NCBI GenBank assembly: GCA_023055425.1
Contig: JALGPY010000004.1
Coordinates: 112,819,504 to 112,883,503 of the forward strand
Direction: 5' to 3'
DNA: 64,000 nucleotides
DNA from: Linanthus parryae
Taxonomy: Eukaryota; Streptophyta; Magnoliopsida; Ericales; Polemoniaceae
Shown: in pieces, positions 38,942-49,568 of the stretch
Position numbering within the stretch: the first letter of the stretch is position 1
How the letters are laid out: the number at the start of each line of letters is the position of its first letter
Made by a program: the position numbers and the translations under genes
Notes under the pieces: generated by a model
Database searches by the model: none
What the model was told of the DNA's origin: nothing
Seen by the model: the letters and a program-made list of their open reading frames with translations, nothing else

Positions 38942-41900
38942 CTAAAACTGAAAAACTTTCTTGGCAAACTTCCCTTTTCTCTTGATTCGGTTCTTGTCAC
39001 ATCTCCCATTATTTAAGTGTGCTGCTGTTGCTGCTTGTTGCAGCTTGTCCATAATCAGATGTGCGACAGATTTGTGTCCGGTCTCCCTAGCTACATTTTA
39101 ATTTGAGAAAAGAAAATATATTTGTAAAACTAATTGGAGGGTTAGAAAGGTAGTAAGCATTTACATTTCAAAAAAAAAAAGCAAAATCCCAGACAAACCT
39201 TTGAACGCCGTGTTACCAATTGGAGCCATATTTCGTTTCCTTAAGCATATATATCTAATTAAGCAAAAGAACACAGAATTACATAATATTGTCAGAATGT
39301 TGTTGGTTCAAGGGTTTTGCTCTACTTCATGACCAAAACACGGGGGGTACAAAAAAAAGATGAAATTGAAGTACCTGTTACATATCCAAAACGGTTTAAT
39401 TCCTTTGTCCTCTATGCAGTGAGGGCACATCCACTGTTTGTTTTCCCTCACCTCCTCCAATTCTGGCAGATAATCATGTGAAAGATATGGAGTTAAGACT
39501 ATTTGTTGCATGGTCTAACATAAAAACTTTATTCAATGACCAGAGTCTCACAAGTCACAACTACTTTATCAAAAACCTCGATCATGCTTCAACCGAAAAT
39601 TTGTAGTAGTATAGCAAAGTTTTAGCATGTTTTGCGCGAGCTAAATACATAAGCAGCTGGAACGAAAACTTAAGCAAAGGAGAAAGAACCAAATCAGGAG
39701 AAAAAGGGTACTATTTGGCATGACCGAAAAACAATCGTGTACTAATAAGCTAAGAGACGTCATAAAACTTTGGCTAATGAAATGCCAGAAACCAGTTGAT
39801 TTAATAGTTCACATGAGATTTTGGGCTCACCTTCACCATACCTAACTCTGAGACAAGCTCGGCAGATCATTCCTTTCTTGCTGTGACATACCGAGCAATC
39901 TGTCTTTCCTGTTCATAAAATGTTTGCAAATGTCATAACCAGTAAGTACTTTGACGGTATTGAAGTGGACCATTAGATGGAAAACTAACCAATGCATGGT
40001 TGATCAAGATCAAGATCACCACACCGCTTACAATCATCTTCACCACACAATTTTCTTTCCCTGCATACACCGCTCAGAAACATCAGATTAATTTTATTTT
40101 CTGATCATTTTGAAGAAAAAGAAGGTTTATGATTGAAACTGCAATTGCTGAACTCACGTGACTAGAAGAATCATGATACTGATACTTGATCCACCAACAA
40201 AAGCAAACACGTTCTAATTCAATCTATTATGCTGGCAAGCTACTTCAATTACCATCAAAACAGATAATATGTATTTTCTACACGTGGTATTTCCTAGCTT
40301 TTGTCAGAGAAAACATATATCTAAAAAACATGGATGCCAGGTGTAAATATGAGAATCCAGTATTTTTACTTCGTACTCATTAGTAAGCTGACACGACTTA
40401 TCATTCAGATGGCAAATCCCTACAGTAAGGTCTAATAGATAAATAAAAGCAAAATAAATAATAAATAAATGAAAGAAAAGGGGTGTCAGGGAAAATCGAA
40501 ATGCCTGGAAACTTAAAGAACAATACCCGCAGTTGTGGCAACCAATTCCATAAATAGGGTGGTGGATTGATGCCCTACTTTGGCTGGCACAAAGGCGAAC
40601 GAATTCCTCCTGTGAAAGCCATTGACTACTTCCACAAGAGGATCGAAGGAAAGGCCTCTTCACTCTCCTTTCAATTGGCTGAGTGAAGAGGTCAGCAGAT
40701 ATTCCCTTCAAGCGATGAGAACTGCGGCGAGGATTGCAACTATAATCAATTTTACGGTCAACTTTACGTTTCTCCCTGACTTGGGTCTTTGATCGAAGCT
40801 CTAAGAGAGTCTTGTGAAGTCCCAATGAAGCTAACCTAGCCTATTATCCATATCAGCAGTGTAGTTAACAAACTGGAGAGAGAGGAAACCAAAGACAAAT
40901 GACGAGAGAGAGAGCGTACTTGGTTCTCCAAGATTTGAGCATTTCTGATGCTCTCATAGTCACCGTTGTTTTGAAGCATTCCCATTCTTTCTTCTTCAAC
41001 CAGTCTGTTTTGTGAGGGTTTCGGAGAGGTTCCACTTTCTACGACTTTTAAATAATATAGCTCCAATCAGTGTATATTCAACCAATGACTTAATTCTTCG
41101 GCTAAAATGTCAGATTGTAAGATACGGTCAGTAGTTAGGTAAATAATACGATGTCTGAGAGTTCCAGTTTGTCAACTATTCTTGCTCATCTTACTTGGCA
41201 ACTCCCTGTCCTCTATTCGGTGCCCTTAGACTTGAGAGAATCATATCATATCTTTCTTAGTGAAACACCCAAATGCTTTAGGGCCACTGACTTCAAGGAA
41301 TGTAGTAAAAGTCGGGCTAGCCAAGAAAGTAAGACAGCAAACACCAGAATAGGGAGAGCTGTGGAGTTGGATGAGCAAGTACAGCACAACCATAAGAATA
41401 TGCCGCCCAAAGGCTTGAGTCATTTCAAGAGCCAACTTGCAAGCTTGTAGAAAGTAGAACTCAATGCACGACTAACCTACTCTACTTGTAGATCATTAGA
41501 TAAATCAGAAAGCAAAATAAAATAAAAATAAAAGAGGACATGTTTCTCATCAGCATTCAGCACTGGCACAGCTGTGGAGTTGCATCCTTTCAAGCTAAAA
41601 AAATTCATTAGAGCAGCGTGATAGCAAAGTTATCTTCTCTTGGTGGTTAATTCAACTCTAACTGTAAGCAGTTCTAATTGGAAGAGAATCACCAGACCAT
41701 TGCGCATCAAACCCATTTTTGCTTTAAATGGTGTCTCGCTTATCAGCTTATTTTGAATCCAGATTAAAAGTTGGCCCGAGGTTAAAATACAAGCATCAAA
41801 AATGTAAAATGAAAATCCGTGATTTTTGCCATGACAGTTAGTTAGTCAAATAGGGTATATGAACTGCTTGAGCTATAACTGAACAGAAGTTTGAAACAGA

Positions 41901-42416
41901 AGACTGCAAGTTTTCTACAAATAGGGTCCCCATAACTTTGCTTGGAGCTATTAGTAGAATACAACAAGCAGCCTGATATAAATAAATTCATGTCAATTGT
42001 TATTATTAGCTCATAGTAGTACTTTGTTTGTTGGTCTACCATTTGGAAATTGTAATTAGGCAATGACTTAACTCTACTTTTAAATTCCCTCACTGCATCA
42101 CATTGCATTATCAATGTCATATACCTTCTTCTGGAATTTTTCTGCATTCAAGGTGCTAATCAGAAACATGTGGCGCAATAAATTGAAATAAAAGAAAATT
42201 CAAGAAGGCGACACTTTCAATTTGACATCACGCAAGCGAATTAATTTCGAAGCCCTAACACATACCCTTGTGTGGTGATGATCTCGGCGTGTTCTCTTCG
42301 GATGAGCCATCACTTGAGTCGTCCAACCGAGCAAGAAAACGGCGACGAGCGGAAGCAGAATCGACTTTCTGGGACGAAGAGATGGATCGGAGGTCGGAGG
42401 TCAACTTCGTACCCAT
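38942..42416 (-). CDS. CDCA7: CDCA7-like zf-4CXXC_R1 protein, copy C (lacks exons 2-3)
   Basis: Eight exons on the minus strand: 42416-42266, 41038-40920, 40840-40527, 40060-39990, 39908-39831, 39462-39375, 39254-39199, 39090-38942 (TAG). The sum is 1026 nt, 341 residues. It starts MGTKLTSDLRSISSSQK; the Met used by copy B is Leu here, so the upstream ATG is chosen. The zinc-finger region has LCASQSRASIHHPIYG, GCHNCGERK, CGEDDCKRCGDLD, DCSVCHSKKG, CRACLRVRYGE, WMCPHCIEDKG, then CLRKRNMAP and ARETGHKSVAHLIMDKLQ. The C-terminal tail is longer and basic (KNRIKRKGKFAKK). Exons 2 and 3 of A/B are absent because the corresponding genomic segment is gone, yet exon 1 still joins exon 4 in phase. As in copy B, the Arg after the second CXXC Cys is Gly. 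Nothing breaks the frame. Confidence 0.85.
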
Positions 42417-42460
42417 TCGAGAGAAAACAGAAAATAGAGAGATTGGGAAATGGTCGAAAT

Positions 42461-42487
42461 GTGAAAGGGATTGAAAAGTTAGGGTTT
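42461..42487 (-). promoter_or_regulatory. Conserved 5' leader block with telo-box, copy C
   Basis: Same 27 bp as upstream of A and B, 45 bp before the copy C ATG. Confidence 0.6.
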
Positions 42488-42637
42488 AGGATTTGGGTGG
42501 GGGAGGAGAGCTTGTTTTCGATGTTCTGAATTCAAATTTCTTCTTCGTCGGATGTTTTGAAGGGCCAGTTTGGAATGTTTCTGCAGAGTTCCCAACAAGT
42601 ACCGAATCCATTTTTAGAGTAATGTTTTTGCTCTTTA

Positions 42638-43271
42638 GAGCATCTCCAAGAGAAGGAGGATATTTTTTTGTCCTAGAACTAAATTTGGTCCTGGATCAAA
42701 ATTTGCTCATCCGTTTTGTTGCTTGAGCTTGAGTTCCAGCAGTGAGGAGCAAATTTGTTCCATAATGAATATTTTATTAACTTTTAACTACATACTGTCA
42801 AACTGTTTATATTTTACATAAGTTTTGTATATTATTAAATACACAATATTTATTCAAATAAAAATTGGTGACAACAAATTAGTCACAATCTTTTTATTTG
42901 AGAAAAATTAGTCAAGAAATTGTAACAAATTACTACTTAGTTTTACGTTAATGAAATAAAGCCAAAAATTAATTAGTTAAAAATGTAAATAATATTCAAC
43001 TAGTACCACACTCCAATTACATGCTTATGTCACCTAATCTCATAATCCTCCAATTCTTTACGTATTATTCTATACAAGGAAAACAAATTTGTGGATTATA
43101 AAAATATATTAATTTTTGCTCCTCATGAACAGTTTGTCTTCACTTTGCTCCTCCATTTAGGTGTCCTAACTTTTGCTCCTTCATTTGCTCCTTCTGTTGG
43201 AGGTGAGTTTTTGGTGTTTTGGACCAATTTTTGCTCCAAAAGAGCATTTGCTCCTTCTCTTGGAGTTGCTC
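42638..43271. mobile_element. Harbinger-type MITE upstream of copy C
   Basis: The left end GAGCATCTCCAAGAGAAGGA and the right end, read on the other strand (GAGCAACTCCAAGAGAAGGA), differ at one base in 20. TTA flanks both sides (42635-42637, 43272-43274), the target duplication of PIF/Harbinger elements. 634 bp, AT-rich inside, no transposase. It sits about 150 bp upstream of the conserved leader block of copy C and so is part of its promoter region. Confidence 0.72.
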
Positions 43272-43274
43272 TTA

Positions 43275-43676
43275 GAACGTTGTTTTTTTGAAGATGTGAT
43301 TTATTTTTTTACTTCCCTCAAACAGTTTTTGAAAAATATGGGAGGAGTTGCTTTCCAGGATCTGTTTTTCGTTAAATGTATTATTTGACTTTCTTATCCG
43401 TTAATAAATGTCAATAATTACTTATTGTAGTAACACAATTTATTATATCATGTGTGATATTTTGATTTCGACATTAACAACAACTCTAAAACGCTAAAGG
43501 GTAGTTTGAGATTGCTTATGCTGCCAACACAACTGATTTGCGACAGCAGAAGCAATTTTAAAGTGCTTGGTAAAAATAAAATTTCTGATTTTTTATGACA
43601 GTTTTTGCTGTCCCACATCAGCTTTCGGGAAGCAATGAGGGAGATACTTTTCCGTAAATTGTTTTTGATTAATTTA
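43275..43676. other. Left flank of the large Helitron
   Basis: AT-rich. 43490-43640 resembles, in reverse orientation, the AGCAGCTT/ACCAAACAC-type repeats found right of the Helitron (63230-63860), so the Helitron may have entered an older repeat. No gene. Confidence 0.35.
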
Positions 43677-43832
43677 CTAGTGGCGCCCCGCGCGCGCTGC
43701 GCGCGGTGCGGCGGTGATGTTTGTGTCGGTGAAAAATCTCACGTTGTCTCTGAATTTGAGATTTTATTACATTATTGGATAGTCATTACACAGAGGGAAA
43801 TTAGGAAAACTGGATATAAAATTGGCAGAGTT

Positions 43833-44400
43833 TTATGGAGAAGGAGCAACACTTCGGACGACCCATTTGGTAATTCTGGGGTTCCCGTTTTGGATACTTC
43901 TTTGGACACGAACGTCGAATGTTGATGTTGCATTGATTGTATTTGCGTTGATTACCACCTGCTGCTGTTCCTGCAAGTAAAATGTGTTAATTTTTTATAT
44001 AGCAGTTGGGTATTTATAGTGTATTCATTGTATTTTTGTAAATACCTGATCAGTCAATGCTGAGATTTCAGTGAGGCTTTTGTGCAGCACTGTTTCTACA
44101 GCCCTACCAAATATAGTTGCATTCATGATACCTGTTTCATGCCTAAGTTCTGCATACATACGACCACTGTAATTGGAATTGCGTAAGACCCAGGCTAATA
44201 TCATCATAATTATGTAACATGCAGAAATATGTTTTTAATATGTATAACCTTGGTATAGTATCGTGCTGACGGTCACGACAGTTATATCCTCCAGGATGGA
44301 ATCGTTGGCGTTTGCACTGTCGGCAAGCATTATACCATACTTGTTGATTTGTTGGCATGACAAGTATGGAGACTTTTATTATTGTTTCCTCATTCCTTCC
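43833..44400 (-). CDS. Replication protein A-like C-terminal domain, Helitron-borne
   Basis: Three minus-strand exons join in phase: 44400-44249, 44166-44046, 43970-43833 (TAA). They give about 135 residues: GRNEETIIKVSILVMP, VWYNACRQCKRQRFHPGGYN and GRMYAELRHETGIMNATIF, FGRAVETVLHKSLTEISALT, then a hydrophilic tail ending VVRSVAPSP. WYxxCxxC and the later DxTG/LF-like stretch match the C-terminal OB fold of RPA1 (DBD-C), which carries a zinc ribbon; here the second pair of the ribbon keeps only CRD. Upstream exons are not identified, so this is the 3' part of a gene. RPA-like genes are regular cargo of plant Helitrons, where they are thought to bind the single-stranded intermediate. No stop interrupts these exons. 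Confidence 0.6.
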
Positions 44401-44776
44401 CTGCAATAATGATAAGCAATGTTGTGATACTTATATAGAATGGAATATTACTCGAATTGATTGCTACAATATAATGAACACAGAGTATTACCAGAAGTCC
44501 CATAGCGTCTGATATGTTGTTCATTATCAATGCTGTGTATTGTAGTATTGACGTGGTTTTGTGTAAACAGGATGTGCTTTTTCATTCATTTAAGACATTT
44601 CAGATCATGAATAAACCTCCCACAAATTAGCACGCGAAGGATACCCTCGGATAGTATATTGTAAATTTGGTACAGCTCCAGACCATTTCTTTTGGTGGAC
44701 CAACAACCAACACTATTATGCAATTATAACTAATCCACAACCTTCAGAAACAGATAAAATTATAGAAAGAACAAAC

Positions 44777-45108
44777 CTGAACATATCCCAATATCCGGAA
44801 AGCCTGTTGGTGACTTCTCCGAGACCTCACGACAGACAGAAAGTTCCAGGCTCTCTTTTCCACCAGTATCCAATAAATCATACAATGCTTCCTGCACATA
44901 CCATTGTGACCTAAATTACTACATTAAGAAATCCGAGTGATTGGACACTTTCAGTGAAGTAACTAACCCCAGATTCAGAATCACCCGAAGAAGGGTGGCT
45001 TATGACACATATGCTTCTGCCCTCTTGCCAGCTTAACTGTAGGATGTAGCCAAGTAGAAGCACCTTTGGAATATCCTTGTCTCCAAATGCTGCTTTTTGC
45101 ATAGCTCC
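44777..45108 (-). other. Two exon-like segments of unknown gene, Helitron-borne
   Basis: 45108-44968 (47 codons, GAMQKAAFGDKDIPKVLLLG ... ISHPSSGDSESG) and 44891-44777 (EALYDLLDTGGKESLELSVC ... TGFPDIGICS) are both open, have AG acceptors and GT donors, and join in phase. The second ends in phase 1, whereas the first RPA-like exon starts in phase 0, so either another exon lies between or the two are unrelated. I do not recognise the protein; a captured host-gene fragment is the likeliest explanation. Confidence 0.4.
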
Positions 45109-46442
45109 CTGTAGTAAGATAGAGAGAGCCGAATCAAGCACAAGAACTCAATCGAAGAAATAACAGCGAAAACAAATTGAGCCCAAATTATATGCAACAC
45201 AAATACCCTTGAACCAAAATTCAACAGAAAAAGATATGGACACGCAAAATTTATAAAAGATTACAAACCCCCCACAGCCGAACTGATTCGAAAACACTAA
45301 TTATGCAAAAATCAGAGGAGAAACACCGAAACCCTTAACTCACGGTAGAACTTCCTATACCAGCCTATCACCATGAACACTTTGCTAATATAACAACTAC
45401 CACCATCTCCATAGCCATCTCCAAAGAACCTGTAATGAGCAGTCAGATTTAGTAGAAAAGAACGATGACGTTGCACAATATGTACCATTTTCTGAAAGTG
45501 ACAAACTTAACAGTGAAGTTCGGAATCACCATTTTAGACCGGAAGCAATTAGTTTCACGTGCCAAAGCTCCACCGAGAAGTAACATGTAACTACATATAT
45601 ACCCCACAAAAAATGCAGCAAGTTAGGATGACTATAGTATCAAAGCATTTGCAAGAAATTCTCACACGTAATCCAGAGTATAATTATACACTCATTAATA
45701 TTACCTTGCTAATTATACACTCTTTTCATGCTGAACTTCCACTATGAGAATCAAGAGAAGGAGTTAGTACTTCAATAACACATGTAGACAACCGATTTTG
45801 CTAGCTAATCCATGACTTTAGACTGTAAGTTGATTTGTGGGTCCAGGGAGATCACTTGTTCGTTAGGCCACAAAAAACCACATATGGCACCTTTAAGTTC
45901 ATTCGGCTACGGCCGATATGACGATCGGAAGTTCCAAAACACAATCAAACATGAAAAGAATGGATACAAACTAAGGTAAAATATTGCTGCATGTCATTAA
46001 GAGCATGTATTGATCAAAGGATGAGATAAATGGTAATCAGGTCGCTAAGATTGTTTGAAGAGATTGCTGAGTTTAGGCAAAGACCCTGGCAAGGTTCTGC
46101 AATGTCTTGAAATCACACAATTAGGCTAAACAAAACACCACATAACCCCCAACACTAAGTAAAATTAATAAAGCACAAATATGTTTTCTCCTGTTTAATT
46201 CTTGACTATGCTTCTAATATTTACAGAAAAGGGTCAGTCATATGTTTATTTTCTCAATACAACTGGTTAAAATATAAGCAACCAGACCTAATTTGCTTAA
46301 AAAGAAAGTTTATTGTCACAAACTCCATATATTGTTATACTTCGCAGAAAATATTTCATTTAAGGAACGTTGTAGCAAAATTCCATCCAACCTAAACGAT
46401 GTACATTATTCGATCAGAGCTTCATTTTTTTTTTCATATACA
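45109..46442. other. Helitron interior, nothing recognised
   Basis: AT-rich with no domain-like translation. It ends at the Copia-3 target site GATGA (46443-46447). Confidence 0.4.
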
Positions 46443-46447
46443 GATGA

Positions 46448-47884
46448 TGTTGGAATAGATGCCCTAGAGGCAATCTAGTTTAGTATGAATTTGTAATTGG
46501 CTAGAAAATTCATTTATTATTTATTGGATATTTAATATAATGAAGTCCTTAGATTTACAATCGTGTTGTTTATCTTAAATATCCCTAGTCAAGTATAATG
46601 ATTAAATGGGACAATCATCTATAGACTAGTATGGGGTTGGATTGATATGGAGATATCACGATCCAACACATAGGTGTGCATTACGGAATGTTGCACTGGA
46701 CTGACCCATCACCGAGAAGGCTACATACACGTTATGTTAAGTCACAAGTGCTTCTCGGGTACAATGGTATTGTCATCCTTAGACTTGAAGTCACTAGATA
46801 TTCTAGTTGTGGATCATTGTGATCTTGGTAGCGTTAAACGCTACACCGTAACTGGGTAGTTATAAAGGCGTGTACTGGATACAATGAGAAGCAAGCTTAG
46901 AGATCGTAGTGGACGTAGAGAGGATTTGCCCCTCCCACATAACGGGAGCAAATATCCAAGGCCACTCGAAGGATAGTGCTTATAGAATGTCTGGCCAGAC
47001 TCAAATAAATCAATATATGGGATATTGATGTTATTTGCACGAATAAGGCTATTCCATGGATCGAGAAACTAGGGATTGGATATACGAGTGTGACTTGTAT
47101 GTCTCGTGTCCAATCCGGATATGGAGGCAAAGGGATGAGACAATTACTTGTACAAGGTTGTCTAGATGACTATTCTATTAGTTGGCTAGAATGGATGTTT
47201 TGCTAGAAACTGCTCCATATTAGCAAAGAGTTGCTACCAACTAGATAGAACCTATGGGGTCACACGCTATATAGAGTTGTACTAGATTTGGGAATTAATT
47301 AATTGGATTAATTAATTAGAAGGATCACTTTGCAAACCCTTGCAAACTTAGTAGGGACTAATTTGCAAGGAAGGGACTAAATTGAATTCTAGTAGGACTA
47401 GAATAAGTCCTTTAGGTAGTTAACAAGGAGTTGTTGGACTATATAAAAAGGACCCTCCTTCCTTCCTTCCTTCCTCATAACTTATGCTCTAAAGAGAACA
47501 TAATAAGAGTGGGAGAGAACAAAGGAGAGAGAGAGCAAGCAACAAGGAGGACGCCGCCCCCTTGCCGCCGCCCCTCGTCCCCGACGCCACAAGAGGGCCG
47601 AACCCCCTCTTTGTGCCTCGTTTTGCGTGATTCCTTCACCCTCCTCTCATTCCGGGCTAGCACCAAGGAGATTGGAGATCTAGGATCAACTCTAGGCGTG
47701 GATCAACTATAGAGAACGTGACACTATTCGCGTTTGAAGTCATCAAGGAGAACCCAAAGGTGTGTTTATGATTTCTTACCTTCACTATCGTTATGCATCT
47801 AGACTTGTGATCCTTGGAGGGTTTTGCATGGTTGTTTGTTTGATTATGCTTCCGTTTGCGCGATCCATGAATCAAAACCCTACA
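46448..47884 (+). repeat. Copia-3 5' LTR
   Basis: 1437 bp, TGTTGGAATAG...AACCCTACA. A TATA box TATATAAAA lies at 47440-47448, followed by a (CTTC)n run and a G/C-rich segment. The open frames inside the LTR are repeated exactly in the 3' LTR and are not genes. Confidence 0.97.
47440..47448 (+). promoter_or_regulatory. TATA box in Copia-3 LTR
   Basis: TATATAAAA, followed by the CCTTCC run; the same motif recurs 7082 bp later in the 3' LTR. Confidence 0.5.
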
Positions 47885-47885
47885 G

Positions 47886-47899
47886 TGGTATCAGAGCCA
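47886..47899 (+). other. Copia-3 primer binding site
   Basis: TGGTATCAGAGCCA, one base after the 5' LTR, complementary to the initiator Met-tRNA 3' end. Confidence 0.92.
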
Positions 47900-49568
47900 C
47901 AGGTCATAGAGCATAAACGTAGTTTATGTGTTACATTCTTGTTGTTTTACACCTTAATTTGTTGTTTATCGCGTAAAACAAGACAAATCAAGCATTGGAT
48001 GCAATTTGTCAAAGAATTAATCATAACAAGACCCAATTATTGCATTGAATGCATGAATTGGTGAGTTTGAGAAATTTTAGGATCTTAGATCTAGGGTTTG
48101 GGCATCCTTGGGGAAGAAGGAGTTCTCCCAAAACAAGGAAACAACCAAACTTGGGCTCCAAGCAAGGAGGTTGTTTTGGAAACAACCTCCACAAGGAGGT
48201 TCGGCCCCCTAGGGGACCGCCCCCTTGCTTGCCGCCCAAGCTTGGCGCCCTAAGGGGCCGGGTGGCCCTAACCCGCGGGCCTAGCTTGCGGGTTTTGGGC
48301 CGGGCCGGCCCTAGGGCCTTATGGTTCACTTTATTTGGGCCCGGGCAATTGGATTGTTGGGCCCATGGACCGTTTTAACCCTAGAAATCCTAAAATCAAT
48401 TAAAATTGACCAAGCGCGTTAAAATTGGATTTTAACTGTTTATGTGCAAATCGCATGGTGATTGGATATGGCCTTAGGATGTGGTTTGATGTGGATGTTT
48501 AATTTTGTGGTTTGGTTTTACGGCCTGCGAGCTGATCAATTAATTGTAATAATTAATTAGGGTTTTATGGCCTGCGTGCCATTTTTTTTTTCTCAACTTG
48601 TGAGATTTATTTTTATTTAGTATAGATATTAGCTAGTGCTAGATAAAGTAGATTGTTAGCCAAGATTGGAGAAAAGAAGCCCAAAGCCAAAAGGAGCCAC
48701 AAAAGATGGAGCATGGAGCATGGAGCATTCCACATGACTATGAAGGATGGACCAAAAGATCAAGACGCATGGAGATGTGTTTGTTTAGGGTTCATAGATA
48801 ATTCCATTGGCATGGAATTATCTTAGTCTAGAAAAGGCCATATCCACATCACGTTTAATTTATGTTTTGTGGTTGTTTATTTATTGTCTTATTATTTGTG
48901 TGGTTGGTGTATGGATGATGCATGCAATTAGGATAATAAGATAATTAGACAACCCGGATCTATTATTTGGAGTTGTGCCCAAACTCAAATAGATAGATTA
49001 GTTGATATTGATCAACAAAATAATTAAAATTGAAAATCCCTCAAAATTTAAATATTGTGTTCTTGCCTTCTCGTTATTTAAACACTCATTATCATCATTA
49101 TTTATCAAGTTCGTGCGTGCCAAAGCATGACGACTTGGTTCATAATGATGGAATGCGATGGCACGTAACAATGTGCAATTGTTTAGATAAGAGGTTGAAC
49201 ACAACTAGGCTATTAATTTGATTAAGAAACCTAGAGGCAATCAATTGGGATTATCCATATGGATGGATAAATAAGGAGTTATTTGCCCGATTGAACCAAG
49301 AGTTGCATATGGGATGCAATTGGAAATCGTTCCTACCTAAGAAGTAATCGAATTATGGGTGACTTGCCAAAGCAAGCTCATAAGGAGATGAAAAAGATGG
49401 ATCTTGGCCCACTAGAAAATATAAGGATATTTTCCGCATTAATATCTTGAGGGTTATTAATCCGTAGAAAAATAGTGGGAGCTATATTTAATAAACTAGC
49501 CATTATTAAATATAGTCAAAAATTCACAAATACTAAAACTTGCGTATTTTCCTTTTGTAGAATTCCAA

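Noticed and set aside
41039..42265. Copy C as a pseudogene because exons 2-3 are missing
   Set aside because: The exon 1 to exon 4 join keeps the frame and all later exons are open with good splice sites, so a shorter functional protein is the simpler reading.
46674..47712. Open frames inside the Copia-3 5' LTR, repeated at 53756-54794
   Set aside because: They recur at a constant 7082-bp offset because the LTR is duplicated; lengths are short and no domain is visible.
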